DNA of 64,000 nucleotides from Psychrobacter sp. ANT_WB68 (GCF_008369115.1 NZ_VOAZ01000001.1:992001-1056000); one strand, 5' to 3'. Shown: positions 1-9,326, numbered from the stretch's first letter. Numbers and translations: made by a program. Notes: a model not told the origin generated them from the letters alone.

Positions 1-262
1 CATCGACAAGACTGCTAAGCTTAGATAGAGCGGCAATAGGGGCGCTGGTATCGACTGCTGCGGGCGTACGAGTATCTTCGCCATCCGCTATATCTGCCTG
101 CGCTATGGTGGTCAATGTCATCATCCCCAAAAATACACCGGCACTCAGATAAGATAGCTGCTTAAAACGAGGCTTGAATTTGGGTTTTGTGAGTGCTGTT
201 GGTTTGATGGATGATGTTAAAGCGGGCTTTTTTGTTTTCATGAGAAAAGGTGTCTGAGTCAT
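1..262 (-). CDS. Exported protein, N-terminal part only; probable second M16 peptidase
   Basis: An open frame runs from an ATG at 262 to the window edge without a stop, so only about 87 N-terminal residues are visible. They show a long Lys/Pro-rich stretch, then a hydrophobic segment (about residues 43-58) ending in an AQA-type signal peptidase site, then a Thr/Ala-rich mature start. This indicates a secreted or periplasmic protein. No catalytic motif is in view. It lies 66 bases downstream of an M16 peptidase on the same strand. In Pseudomonas two M16-type genes stand in tandem, divergent from ftsY, so a second M16 protein is inferred from position. The export signal is seen; the family is a guess. 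Confidence 0.6.
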   Translation of the reverse strand, partial: MTQTPFLMKTKKPALTSSIKPTALTKPKFKPRFKQLSYLSAGVFLGMMTLTTIAQADIADGEDTRTPAAVDTSAPIAALSKLSSLVD

Positions 263-328
263 GTCTTTCTTCTTATTAATGTCACGAATATTGGGTTCTT
301 ACTAAGATAACTGAATCGCATAGTGATG

Positions 329-1906
329 TTATTTAGCTTTGCTCGCCGTCTCTTTATTAGCATCGTCTTTGCTAGCGGTATTTTTACTAGTCTTATCTTG
401 GCTGACTTTATCTATATTGGCAGTCTCTTTAGGCGGGATAATATGCATCACCGTTAAATTGTCTTTCACCAAATATTTTTTGCTTGCCGCTTGGATATCT
501 TTAATCGTCACGCTATCAAGCTTGGTTGGCAATTTAGCCAACAGCCTATCGTCAAGACCGATAGATTGTAGTGATCCAATCATACGTGCCTGACCTTCCA
601 TGCTGTCCTGTGCGTACACCAGACCAGTGACGGTGTTGGTTTTGGCGCGCTCAATCTCATCAGCAGCAATCGGGTCGGTAGAAAGCTTATTAATCTCATT
701 AATAACGGCTTGTTGTGCATGCGCTAAGCTGACGCCTTCACGCGGGGTTGCTTGTATCAAAAACAGTCCATCGCCGCGATCAAGCAAATCATAAGAGGTA
801 CCCACTGTGGTGAGTAACCCTTGTTCGCGTACCAGTCTGCTCTCGAGACGTGCTGATAGACCACCATCTAGCACATCTTGCGCAAGCGAGAGGGCATAAG
901 CTTGCTTTTCATTATCAGCGCCCGCTGTCACTAGACTGGGCACGTTATAACCCATCAGTAAAACCGGCACTTGTACCGCTTGTTCAGATTCTACTTGCTG
1001 ATAACCGCGGAACCCCTTTTGATTGACTGCAGGACGCTTGGGTAATGCACTTGGTTTTAGCTCACCAAAGTAACGTTTGACCTGAGTTAAGACGTCGTTT
1101 GGCTCGACATCTCCTACGATGACTAAGGTGGCATTATTGGGTGCGTACCATGTTTTATACCAGTCTTTTAAATCAGCAAGAGTGATTGATTCAAGCTCGG
1201 CCATCGGTCCGATGACCGATTCACCTTTGGGGCTGTTCGGCATGGCAAGCAAGCGAAAGGACTCATAAGCTTTGGCAAGAGGATTGTCATCAGTACGCTG
1301 ACGACGTTCTTCCATGACCACTTGATGTTCTTTGACAAATTCTTTGTTATCAAAAACTAAATTGGTCATACGATCCGCTTCAAGCTCTAAAGCTAAAGGA
1401 AAGCGGTTGGCCGGGAAAAGCTCGTAATAACCGGTATAATCGTAACTGGTAAAGGCATTATTAACGCCGCCAAACTTAGCAATTAAACGCTCATAGTCGT
1501 CGCTTGACACATTAGTAGTGCCTTTAAACATCATATGCTCGAGCACATGAGAGATACCGCCTTTATCAAGTGGCTCATCTGCTGACCCGACGCGATACCA
1601 AATCTGTGTCATCACTACAGGCGCGCGGTGGTCTTCTTTTACCACTACTTTTAAACCATTTGCTAACTGATACTCATGGCGACCGGACATATCCATGGTC
1701 AGCGCTGACGATTGCTCAGCATCTTTAACCGCTTGGTTTTTATTCACTAACTCTGTAGTCGCGGCATTTTCAATAGCGGCAACTTTATTCGCCGAAGAAA
1801 CAGCATTAGTTTGGCAAGCAGCAAGAGTAGTTGCTATGGCTAAAGCGCAGGCTAGGCGTAAAGAGTTAGCAGATAATGATAAAGACAGTGATAAAGGTAG
1901 TGACAT
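329..1906 (-). CDS. M16 family zinc peptidase lipoprotein
   Basis: This 525-residue protein has a lipoprotein signal: a hydrophobic segment followed by LAAC, with Cys31 as the likely lipidated residue. The inverted zinc motif HxxEH is HVLEH at residues 120-124, and the downstream zinc ligand lies in MEERR near residue 199, about 75 residues later as expected for M16A (pitrilysin/insulinase-like) enzymes. The C-terminal half is the usual second, inactive M16 domain. The tail after about residue 500 is a low-complexity Lys/Thr/Ala/Asp stretch. It should act on short peptides or unfolded proteins at the periplasmic side of a membrane. It is divergent from ftsY and followed by a second exported protein, as in Pseudomonas. 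The exact substrate cannot be told. Confidence 0.9.
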   Translation of the reverse strand: MSLPLSLSLSLSANSLRLACALAIATTLAACQTNAVSSANKVAAIENAATTELVNKNQAVKDAEQSSALTMDMSGRHEYQLANGLKVVVKEDHRAPVVMTQIWYRVGSADEPLDKGGISHVLEHMMFKGTTNVSSDDYERLIAKFGGVNNAFTSYDYTGYYELFPANRFPLALELEADRMTNLVFDNKEFVKEHQVVMEERRQRTDDNPLAKAYESFRLLAMPNSPKGESVIGPMAELESITLADLKDWYKTWYAPNNATLVIVGDVEPNDVLTQVKRYFGELKPSALPKRPAVNQKGFRGYQQVESEQAVQVPVLLMGYNVPSLVTAGADNEKQAYALSLAQDVLDGGLSARLESRLVREQGLLTTVGTSYDLLDRGDGLFLIQATPREGVSLAHAQQAVINEINKLSTDPIAADEIERAKTNTVTGLVYAQDSMEGQARMIGSLQSIGLDDRLLAKLPTKLDSVTIKDIQAASKKYLVKDNLTVMHIIPPKETANIDKVSQDKTSKNTASKDDANKETASKAK

Positions 1907-2018
1907 GATGTGTTCTACTTATATAAAAAGACAGCGGGTAAGTGACTGATTTATAAAATGAGCAGTGTGCATATTAAGGCGTACATTAGTATGAGCCTTT
2001 TTGATGACCAAAAAGCCA

Positions 2019-2171
2019 TTATAAAGACTTATGCGCCCCAACCATTACGCTAGCGGTAGGCTTAAATTCTTGTGTGGTGCTACAGCCTGTCGATGACAAT
2101 GCGATGGTAACGAGAACCAAAGCGGCGCCCGTCTGGATAGTTTTTTTATATTTATTCGATAGTGATAACAT
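2019..2171 (-). CDS. Predicted 50-residue lipoprotein
   Basis: A short frame from ATG at 2171 encodes 50 residues. It has a Lys-rich start (residues 7-10), a hydrophobic core (about residues 15-25) and a lipobox-like STGC with Cys30 as the lipidation site. That leaves a mature peptide of only 21 residues, which ends in GAHKSL. A GGGAA ribosome binding site lies about 8 bases upstream. It stands between the M16 peptidase (upstream end at 1906) and ftsY, on the peptidase strand. I do not recognise the family. Such mini-lipoproteins are common in Moraxellaceae and often missed by gene callers. The signal and ribosome site support it; the function is unknown. Confidence 0.55.
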   Translation of the reverse strand: MLSLSNKYKKTIQTGAALVLVTIALSSTGCSTTQEFKPTASVMVGAHKSL

Positions 2172-2583
2172 AAGGCATTCCCAATATAAGTGGTGGAGTA
2201 AAACAAATAAAGTACAACTGTTTAATACTCGCTAAGAGTAGGCGAAGTTCGGCGTGACGAAGGTCAGATTTTTGTGTCCAAACCTTAAGCGAAACTTGCT
2301 TAGACCAGCAGACGCTTTACTATAAATTTATTAGCATGATTTTTTGTATTGCGTACAGCCATCTATTTTGGCATTGTTTTAGGCATTGGTGTTTGTTATT
2401 GATTCATGGGTTTTTATCATTTGACAGCGCTCTACAATGCTAAAGGCTAAGCACCACTTGAATTATGCTAAACTAGGCTAAAAATAATCGTCCGTTAAAT
2501 AATAAAAAGCGGGTGGCAGCGTCACTTTAAAAACAATCACTTTAAAATAAATTACTGATAATGATAACTTTTAGGGCAAGCTT
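2172..2583. other. Intergenic region upstream of ftsY
   Basis: This 412-base stretch separates the small lipoprotein gene from ftsY and should hold divergent promoters. It is AT-rich, especially from 2450 to 2575. I see no open frame with a ribosome site, no strong hairpin and no repeat. AGGG at 2572-2575 is the ftsY ribosome site. Confidence 0.5.
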
Positions 2584-3996
2584 ATGAATAATCCCAATAA
2601 TAGCAATCGTGTGGTCATCAACCTTGACGGCGGTCTTGATGATTTGGATGACGATGATATTACCTTACCCAGTCTGCCAGCGCAAACGGTGCCCATCATC
2701 GATGCGCCTGCCAATGTTGCAAGTAGTAATGCCGCAGCGGAAGTGGCAGACATAGCTTTAGGTACGTCCATTGTTGAGACAGAAAAACAAAGCCCAGCCG
2801 AAAGTATTGTAAAAGGTACGGTAGAAAGTAGCGCATCAAGCACTTCAAATAATGATCAAACAACTGCTGCTCCGTCGCAGTCTACAACCGAAATTCCTAC
2901 GATGCCTTTGCAAGCTCATTTAGGCGATAGTGCAAGCGTCTCATCTACAAATAGCGATACCAGTGCTATAAATAAAGCGCAAACAGAAAGTAAAGCACAG
3001 AGCGAGCTACAGCAGCCCTCAGCAGCGTTAGAAGAGTCGCAAGAGACTCAGGAAAACAAGAAAAAAGGCAGCTGGTTTAATCGTATGAAGACGGGGCTGA
3101 GTAAGTCGCGTAAAAATCTTGCCGAAGGTATGGTTAGTATCCTTATCGGTGGCAAAGAGATTGATGATGAGTTATTAGAAGAAGTTGAGGACCAGCTGTT
3201 AGTGGCTGATATCGGTGTCAATGCAACCAACCGTATTATCAAAAGTCTGACCGAGCAAACCGCTCGTGGTGATTTGATTTATGCCCATTCATTGTATAAA
3301 GCATTGCAAACTGAGCTGGTTGATATCTTAACGCCAAAAGTTGCGCCACTCGTCATTGATACCAGCAAACAGCCTTTTGTTATCTTGGTCGTAGGCGTTA
3401 ATGGTGTTGGTAAAACGACGACTATTGGTAAACTTGCTAAGCGTCTGCAAGGTGAAGGCAAATCCGTCATGTTGGCAGCTGGCGATACGTTCCGTGCTGC
3501 CGCGACTGAACAGCTGCAAATTTGGGGTGAGCGCAATGACATTCCAGTCATCGCCCAAGGTCATGGCTCTGATAGTGCCTCTGTTATCTTTGATGCCATG
3601 CAGTCTGCCAAAGCAAAAAATATCGATGTATTAATCGCTGATACTGCAGGACGCTTGCAAAATAAAACCCACTTAATGGCCGAGCTTGAAAAAGTGGTGC
3701 GCGTGATGCGTAAAGCCGATCCAAGCGCGCCGCATGAAGGCATGATTGTGCTTGATGCGGGCACAGGTCAAAATGCCATCAACCAAGTTGAGTTGTTTAA
3801 CAAAGTCGTACCATTAACCGGTATTACCATTACCAAACTTGATGGTACGGCAAAAGGTGGCGTGGTGTTCAATATCGCTGAAACCACGGATGTTCCTATT
3901 CGTTATATTGGTGTCGGTGAGTCGATTGATGATTTGCGTGCCTTTAGTCCGAAGCAGTTCGTCGCCGCCTTATTTGAGACCGATGATAAAGAGTAA
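2584..3996 (+). CDS. ftsY: Signal recognition particle receptor FtsY
   Basis: FtsY is the SRP receptor GTPase. It docks ribosome-SRP complexes at the inner membrane for co-translational insertion. The 470-residue protein has a long acidic, low-complexity A domain (residues 1 to about 160, starting with an Asp-rich patch at 15-26), then a Lys/Arg-rich stretch and the helical N domain. The G domain carries the P-loop GVNGVGKTTT (about 271-280), DTFRAAA, DTAGR (about 353) and TKLDGTAKGG (about 416). AGGG seven bases before the ATG supports the start. The usual partners ftsE and ftsX do not follow; ogt does. The gene for its RNA partner, ffs, lies in the same window at about 60.9 kb. Confidence 0.97.
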   Translation: MNNPNNSNRVVINLDGGLDDLDDDDITLPSLPAQTVPIIDAPANVASSNAAAEVADIALGTSIVETEKQSPAESIVKGTVESSASSTSNNDQTTAAPSQSTTEIPTMPLQAHLGDSASVSSTNSDTSAINKAQTESKAQSELQQPSAALEESQETQENKKKGSWFNRMKTGLSKSRKNLAEGMVSILIGGKEIDDELLEEVEDQLLVADIGVNATNRIIKSLTEQTARGDLIYAHSLYKALQTELVDILTPKVAPLVIDTSKQPFVILVVGVNGVGKTTTIGKLAKRLQGEGKSVMLAAGDTFRAAATEQLQIWGERNDIPVIAQGHGSDSASVIFDAMQSAKAKNIDVLIADTAGRLQNKTHLMAELEKVVRVMRKADPSAPHEGMIVLDAGTGQNAINQVELFNKVVPLTGITITKLDGTAKGGVVFNIAETTDVPIRYIGVGESIDDLRAFSPKQFVAALFETDDKE

Positions 3997-4063
3997 TGCT
4001 TGATAGGTTTTTTTTCAATGAATAAATAAGTTTTAAAAACATGGGTTTTTAGAGGAAAGGATC

Positions 4064-4630
4064 ATGATAGTCACCATAGCAGCTGCTGAGTCGCACCAGT
4101 TAGCACTGATTGCTAGTAGCCATAGCAGTCCTAAGCTGGTCGAAGTCAATTGGCTGCAGATGGGCGATTCTTGGCACAGCTCAAAATCTATTCCCAAGCT
4201 TAAAAAGCATTATGGACTTGTCGATCAAGATTTTACCTTTATCGCTCAGAATAGCCTAAGCAAAATCGAGCCTACCGAGGCGCTACTTATAGAAGCGCTT
4301 GAGCAATTAACAGCGTACTTTAAAGGTGAGCGTCAAGCATTTGACTTGCCATTAGATATAAGTTTAGGCACTGATTTTCAGCAACGTGTCTGGCAACAGC
4401 TGCAAAAGATACCGCATGGCGAAACGATTAGTTATGCGACACTTGCGCAGCGAGTCGGTAATCCTAAAGGTTACCGCGCCGTTGCCAATGCCAATGGCAG
4501 AAACCCGTTTAGTATCATCATTCCTTGTCACCGTGTTATTGCTAGCGATGGCAAACTAGGTGGTTATACCGGCGGCTTAGACAAAAAAGAGTACTTGCTA
4601 GCGCTCGAAGGTGTCGAGGTTAAGCGTTAG
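4064..4630 (+). CDS. ogt: Methylated-DNA--protein-cysteine methyltransferase
   Basis: A suicide repair enzyme that moves the alkyl group from O6-alkylguanine in DNA onto its own cysteine. The active-site motif PCHRV is present with Cys155, preceded by the helix-turn-helix region (YATLAQRVGNP) and the conserved asparagine hinge in NGRNP. Length is 188 residues, in the range of Ogt. The N-terminal ferredoxin-like domain is divergent. Since no Ada N-terminal cysteine cluster or AraC domain is present, this is the constitutive Ogt type rather than Ada. A good AGGAAAGGA ribosome site precedes the ATG. It follows ftsY by 67 bases and may be read from the same transcript. Confidence 0.93.
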   Translation: MIVTIAAAESHQLALIASSHSSPKLVEVNWLQMGDSWHSSKSIPKLKKHYGLVDQDFTFIAQNSLSKIEPTEALLIEALEQLTAYFKGERQAFDLPLDISLGTDFQQRVWQQLQKIPHGETISYATLAQRVGNPKGYRAVANANGRNPFSIIIPCHRVIASDGKLGGYTGGLDKKEYLLALEGVEVKR

Positions 4631-4763
4631 TTCTTTTGATTGTACAAGTCCAATATTGTTTTTCCGATACAAATTTTCGATACAAATACTATCAATAGCA
4701 TTCGTGCAAAGGATAGGCTAAAAGTAGAATATTATGAATAATACGACCACTAAAATATCGGCT

Positions 4764-6666
4764 ATGAAAATAATATAACCTATCACCATTGGTGGTGTCA
4801 TCTTTAAAAACCGTACGATGTTTCCACCATTGACGACTGGCTATGAAGATAAAGACGGCAATATCAGCTCGCAAAGCCGTGCCTTTTATACTCGTCTTGC
4901 CAAGGGTGGCACAGGCTATATCGTGCTACGCGACGTCGCGCCTGTCCGTAGTTTTGCGCCGACGCCTAAATTATTTGATGATAGCCAAATAGACAGTTTC
5001 CGGCTACTTTCTGACAATGTGCATACCTACGGAGCCAAGCTTGGCGTGCAGATTTTTCATCCTGAGTATGACGTTAATGTCCTTAACGCCTTGTTTGCTG
5101 CTGGCGAGATGCAAAAGGTACGCACCCAGCTCAATCATGACATGCAATATTTCGTCAATGAGGTGTCAGAAGACGCTTTGATGCATATTATCGACAAGAT
5201 GTGTGCCTGTGCAGTGCGTGCACAAAAAGCGGGGATAGATGTCATCCAGGTGCATGGCGACAGACTGGTCGGCGCGCTATGCAGCACACAAATGAACACG
5301 CGCACAGATAAGTTTGGCGGCTCTCTTGAGAATCGTACACGCTTTGCTTTGATGTTAGTACAGGCCCTAAAAAAAGTCGTACCAGATATGATTATCGATT
5401 ATAAATTATCGGTTGTCACACCTGAGTGTGGTAAAGGTGGTGTTGATGAAATCTACGCGCCAGAATTTGCACAGTGGCTTGAAGCAGCAGGCGTGGATAT
5501 GTTGCATGTTGGGCAAGCGAACCATACTGGTAATATGGCAGACACGATCCCGCCGATGGGCGTGCAGCCTTACTGCTTCTTTGCTGATATCACAGGTGCC
5601 GTTAAGCAAGAGGTCTCCATCCCGGTTAGCACCTCAGGGCGTATCATTGATCCTGAGATGGGTGAGGGTATACTGCAAAATGGCAAGGCTGATATGATTG
5701 GGATTGACCGTGCGCTCTTAGCGGATCCTGATTGGGCGAACAAGGCGGGTGCGGATAAAGCCACTGATATCGTTCGCTGTATATGCTGTAACGAAGGCTG
5801 CGTTGATAATGTCCTAAATCGCTCGTTTATTGCTTGCGTGGTCAATCCTGAAAATGGCTTTGAAGAGACGCGTTTTATTACGCCTGCTGAAATGAAGAAG
5901 AATGTTGTGGTCCGGTGGCGGTCCTGCAGGTATGGAAGCTGCCCGTGTGGCTGCAAAGAAAGGTCATAGTGTAACGCTGTTTGAAACCGCTACTGAGCTG
6001 GGTGGGCAGTTGCACATTGCTGCTGTCCCGCCGCGTAAAAATGAAATATGCCGAGCTATAGAAGATTTGGTGCATGCTGTACATACTCAGGGTGTAACGC
6101 TAAAATTGGGTCAAACAGCGAATATTCAAAGTATACTAGCGCTAGAGCCTGATGCTGTTATCGTCGCAGTCGGTGCGTCAAGCTTTATACCGCCAATCCC
6201 AGGTATAGATGGCAAAAACCTCTATGATGCGTGGCAGGTGCTGGCAGGTAAGTATAAAGTATCTGGACGCGTGGCGGTAATCGGTGGTGGTGTGGTCGGC
6301 TGTGAAACCGCTGAATATCTTGCTACACAAGGCTGCAAGGTATCGATAATAGAGATGGGTGATCAGATTGGTGGTGATATCAGCGTGACTGTTTTACCTA
6401 GCATGCTCGAAAATTATAAGGCATACGGTGTAGAACAGTATACTGGATATATGGTAACAAGCATTAACAGCGGTGAAGTGAATTGCAAAGATAAAAATGG
6501 CAGTATTGCCCAAATTCCATACGACTATGTCGTTATCGCTAGTGGTGCGCGCCCCGTAGTCTTCGACACGGAGGCTTTGAGCGTTAAAGGTATTGAGGTT
6601 GTTCAAGTAGGTGATTGTTGTGAGGTTGCTGATATATCATATGCAACCAAGAAGGCCAAACACTGA
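4764..6666 (+). pseudogene. Decayed FMN/4Fe-4S/FAD oxidoreductase (2,4-dienoyl-CoA reductase-like fold)
   Basis: This is a broken copy of the intact flavoenzyme at 30529-32445, to which it is very similar throughout. The original start at 4764 is followed by a stop at codon 5 (TAA at 4776-4778, where the intact copy has CAA). At 5912-5913 one extra C shifts the frame just before the FAD-binding GGGPAG. The FMN-site motif is altered (GIDRALLADP against GIGRPLLADP), and the C-terminus is cut short by a hairpin. The Fe-S cysteines keep the C-x2-C-x3-C-x11-C spacing of E. coli FadH. Downstream pieces could restart at ATG 4818 and at 5902, but the split lies between the flavin barrel and the FAD/NAD domains. 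Two independent lesions argue against a single sequencing error. Confidence 0.9.
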
Positions 6667-6684
6667 AAACGTTTGGCCTTTTCG
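6652..6684. terminator. Hairpin over the end of the pseudogene
   Basis: A 10-base perfect inverted repeat (AAGGCCAAAC at 6652-6661, GTTTGGCCTT at 6671-6680) has a 9-base loop holding the pseudogene stop codon. It lies between convergent units and could end either the pseudogene or the feo operon. The T-tracts are short. Confidence 0.6.
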
Positions 6685-6741
6685 TGTTTAGAACAGGCCT
6701 TTACCAATAAGCAGACACTAGAACTTCTGAATAACATTTGG

Positions 6742-6867
6742 CTATTTAGAACATTTACCACAGCCGTTGCAATCCTTCGACTTTTTAAATATCACCTTTG
6801 TCCATACATAATAAAAAGATAAAATAACTATTATAAATACCAATAAATACTCTAAGAATGTACTCAT
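6742..6867 (-). CDS. FeoB-associated Cys-rich membrane protein (41 aa)
   Basis: A 41-residue frame lies ten bases downstream of the feoB stop. Residues 4-22 form one hydrophobic transmembrane segment. The short cytoplasmic tail is Lys-rich and ends with a cysteine cluster of the form C-x2-C-x2-C (Cys33, Cys36, Cys39). This matches the FeoB-associated Cys-rich membrane proteins that close many feo operons, and it replaces the FeoC of enterobacteria. Three ATGs stand in a row; AAAGG gives the best spacing (7 bases) to the one at 6867. The role is unsettled in the family; metal or Fe-S sensing, or a structural aid to FeoB, is proposed. Cys-rich tail and context are seen; the role is inferred. 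Confidence 0.85.
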   Translation of the reverse strand: MSTFLEYLLVFIIVILSFYYVWTKVIFKKSKDCNGCGKCSK

Positions 6868-6877
6868 CATCATACCT

Positions 6878-8785
6878 TTAAAATCCGAAAATTTGACCTG
6901 TCACGCGATAGGTTAGCCACGCCATTAAATAAGCCAATATAAACAGATAACCAGCAATGGCTGCAGTTTGTTTCAAAGAATTGGTTTCGCGGCGAATAAC
7001 CGCCAGCGTGGCCAAACACATCGGCGCATACACATAAAATGCCAAAAATGAAAACGCAGTGGCTAGTCCCCATTGAGTATGAATGATAGGGATAAGCGTT
7101 TGATTGATGGCCTCGTCGCCAACACTACCTACCGCATATACCGTACCTAAAGCGGCAATCACTACCTCTCTGGCAGCTAGACCCGGAATCAAAGCAATAC
7201 ACATCTGCCAGGTAAAACCAATGGGCGCAAAAACTGGCTCGATAACATGCCCGAGCATGCCAGCGAAGCTATAATCAATCGCTGGATTCGTAGCTCCAAT
7301 AGGCGCTGCTGGGAAAGTGACCAAGACCCATAATACAACCGTAAGCGCAAAAATCACTGTGCCGGCTCTCATTAAAAAGGCGCTCACTTTGTCCCAAAGT
7401 TCACTGGCAATATGTTTGATATTAGGCAGACGATAAGTGGGAAGCTCCATCAATAATGGAAATGCCGCCGCTTTCGATTCTGTGCTATGAAAGCGTTTAA
7501 ATAACCAAGATACAAACGCCGCCGAACAAATACCCGCGATATACAATATAAATAAAGTCACACCCTGCAAGTTGAAAATACCTAGGACAGTTTGATTGGG
7601 TATCACCGCCGCAATAATCAGGGCATAAATCGGTAAACGCGCCGAACACGTCAGCATGGGCAAAACAGCAATCGCCACAAAACGTTCTTTATGGTTGGGG
7701 ATAGTGCGAGTTGACATAACGGCTGGTACCGTACAAGCAAAACCTGATAGTAAGGGAATAAATGAGCGTCCAGATAGGCCCACTTTAGCCAATAAGTTGT
7801 CTAATAAAAAAGCGGCACGAGGTAGATAGCCTGAGTCTTCAAGGATTAATAAGAATAAAAATAGCAAGGTAATTTGCGGTACAAATACCACGACGCTACC
7901 GACCCCAGCCACGACGCCATTGACGAGAAGGCTTTGTAATATGCCATCCGGTAGCCATTCGACTAATAGGGCCCCAATACTCGCGACCAACCACTCAATG
8001 CCTAGCATAAGGGGCTCTGCCCACGCATAGACGGCTTGAAAGATAATAAAAAGAATCGCTAATAGGATAATGACCCCGATGACGGGGTGCAATGCCAAAT
8101 AATCTATGCGTTCATGCCATTTTGGCAAACGTTGTGACTTTATCACCGCTCGGCTCAGAATGTCATCCGCCTTTTGGTACATACCTTGTGCATCGGTATT
8201 GACATGATTATCCCCATAAAAAAAACGTACGGGTTGAGCTTTGTTATCGATATGGTCAATAAACTCATTGGCTAAAGTCAGCAACTGCTCGCAGCCTTGA
8301 CGTTTGATGGCAACCGTCTTAACAACAGGAACGCCCAGTTCCTCTGATAATATAACCTCATCAACCACTAAACCCCGACTCTCGGCCACATCGCTCAGAT
8401 TGAGGGCGACTATTATTGGCAAACCTAAGCTTTTCAGCTCTAACAACATACGTAGTGACATCCGCAGGTTGGTCGCATCAGCCACGAAAATCATCCCGTC
8501 GGGTATCGGCTCACCTGGCATCTGACCGAAGAGCACTTTGCGAGTTACTTCTTCATCAAGACTGGTGGTTTTTAAGCTATATGTGCCGGGCAAATCTACA
8601 ATATTGACAGCAGAGTATCCAAGCATAGTGGCAGTGCGTTTATCAACGGTAACGCCAGAATAATTTGCCACTTTCGCTTTAGACCCTGTCAGTACATTAA
8701 AAGTGGCCGTTTTACCACAGTTAGGTGCACCCACGAGCGCAAGATTGATAGACTTAGTCACTGCTTTTATTTGCATGCTTGGCAT
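6878..8785 (-). CDS. feoB: Ferrous iron transporter FeoB
   Basis: FeoB carries Fe2+ across the inner membrane and couples this to a cytoplasmic GTPase domain. The N-terminal G domain has G1 GAPNCGKT (residues 19-26) and G3 DLPGTYSL. From about residue 235 onward there are many transmembrane helices, including the paired Gate motifs with conserved cysteines (GFACTVPA and a TCSARLP segment). At 635 residues it is shorter than E. coli FeoB (773), mainly in the region between the G domain and the membrane part and at the C-terminus. It follows feoA by 131 bases and is followed by the small Cys-rich protein. The whole set is probably one Fur-controlled transcript starting upstream of feoA. A second possible start is Met4. 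Confidence 0.95.
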   Translation of the reverse strand: MPSMQIKAVTKSINLALVGAPNCGKTATFNVLTGSKAKVANYSGVTVDKRTATMLGYSAVNIVDLPGTYSLKTTSLDEEVTRKVLFGQMPGEPIPDGMIFVADATNLRMSLRMLLELKSLGLPIIVALNLSDVAESRGLVVDEVILSEELGVPVVKTVAIKRQGCEQLLTLANEFIDHIDNKAQPVRFFYGDNHVNTDAQGMYQKADDILSRAVIKSQRLPKWHERIDYLALHPVIGVIILLAILFIIFQAVYAWAEPLMLGIEWLVASIGALLVEWLPDGILQSLLVNGVVAGVGSVVVFVPQITLLFLFLLILEDSGYLPRAAFLLDNLLAKVGLSGRSFIPLLSGFACTVPAVMSTRTIPNHKERFVAIAVLPMLTCSARLPIYALIIAAVIPNQTVLGIFNLQGVTLFILYIAGICSAAFVSWLFKRFHSTESKAAAFPLLMELPTYRLPNIKHIASELWDKVSAFLMRAGTVIFALTVVLWVLVTFPAAPIGATNPAIDYSFAGMLGHVIEPVFAPIGFTWQMCIALIPGLAAREVVIAALGTVYAVGSVGDEAINQTLIPIIHTQWGLATAFSFLAFYVYAPMCLATLAVIRRETNSLKQTAAIAGYLFILAYLMAWLTYRVTGQIFGF

Positions 8786-8863
8786 TTAATAGGGCATCAC
8801 TTATGAATCGGTTTACGAGTTATTAAGGTTACAAAATAGCTTTAATGAAATAGGTGAGTAGTA

Positions 8864-8900
8864 AGTGGTTTATTAATAAGGATGTTATGAATAAGCCACT
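8864..8900 (-). other. Hairpin between feoA and feoB
   Basis: AGTGGTTTATT (8864-8874) pairs with AATAAGCCACT (8890-8900) with one G-T pair and a 15-base loop. It lies between feoA and feoB and has no long T-tract, so it looks more like an RNA processing or stability element than a terminator. Confidence 0.4.
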
Positions 8901-8916
8901 GCAGTGAACCTAAGGC

Positions 8917-9282
8917 TTATGTTAAATCTACAGTGATAGCGCGGCATCTGATTTTTATTAGCTCATCGGCACGTAAGCTAAACTGTGCTCCAGTACTAAG
9001 CTGCACCGCATAAGGCGGCTTTCCAAACAGACCTTTGGCAACAATATGAATGCTGGTGTTAGGCAGAAAGCCCAAATCTTTGAGTCTTTGACTAATGACG
9101 CCATCGATATCACCAAAGCGGTCATTAGTGATAATCTCATCAATAATAGCGGTTTGATATTTAGCCAAATCGAGTAAGGAGCACAGATTTTCAGCATGGG
9201 TATTATTTGCAGCATTGGCATTAAGAGTGTTGATATTAGCAGCAGTAGGGGTGGGATAGGAGGGTGAAAGAGTCGTGCTCAT
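8917..9282 (-). CDS. feoA: Ferrous iron transport accessory protein FeoA
   Basis: FeoA is a small SH3-like cytoplasmic protein that supports FeoB. Here the FeoA fold occupies about residues 45-120, with the typical pattern of a small-protein barrel: RLKDLGFLPNT, then IHIVAKG, then YAVQLSTGAQFSLRADEL. The first 40 or so residues are a Ser/Thr/Asn/Ala-rich extension not found in E. coli FeoA (75 residues), so a later start cannot be excluded, although no better ribosome site is evident. A Fur box lies 26-44 bases upstream of the ATG. It heads the feoA-feoB-Cys-rich protein operon. Confidence 0.9.
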   Translation of the reverse strand: MSTTLSPSYPTPTAANINTLNANAANNTHAENLCSLLDLAKYQTAIIDEIITNDRFGDIDGVISQRLKDLGFLPNTSIHIVAKGLFGKPPYAVQLSTGAQFSLRADELIKIRCRAITVDLT

Positions 9283-9307
9283 AAAGAGTCCTTATCCGTT
9301 CTTATAT

Positions 9308-9326
9308 GTTAATGATAATTGTTACT
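9308..9326 (-). promoter_or_regulatory. Fur box upstream of feoA
   Basis: The plus-strand sequence GTTAATGATAATTGTTACT matches the 19-base Fur consensus GATAATGATAATCATTATC at 14 of 19 positions. It sits 26 bases before the feoA ATG, where bound Fur would block the promoter. This predicts derepression of iron uptake under iron limitation. Confidence 0.8.

Noticed and set aside
4818..5969. Reading the 383-codon front part of the pseudogene as a real oxidoreductase
   Set aside because: It starts inside the barrel at a Met without a ribosome site and ends in out-of-frame residues after the extra C; the intact paralogue shows what is missing.
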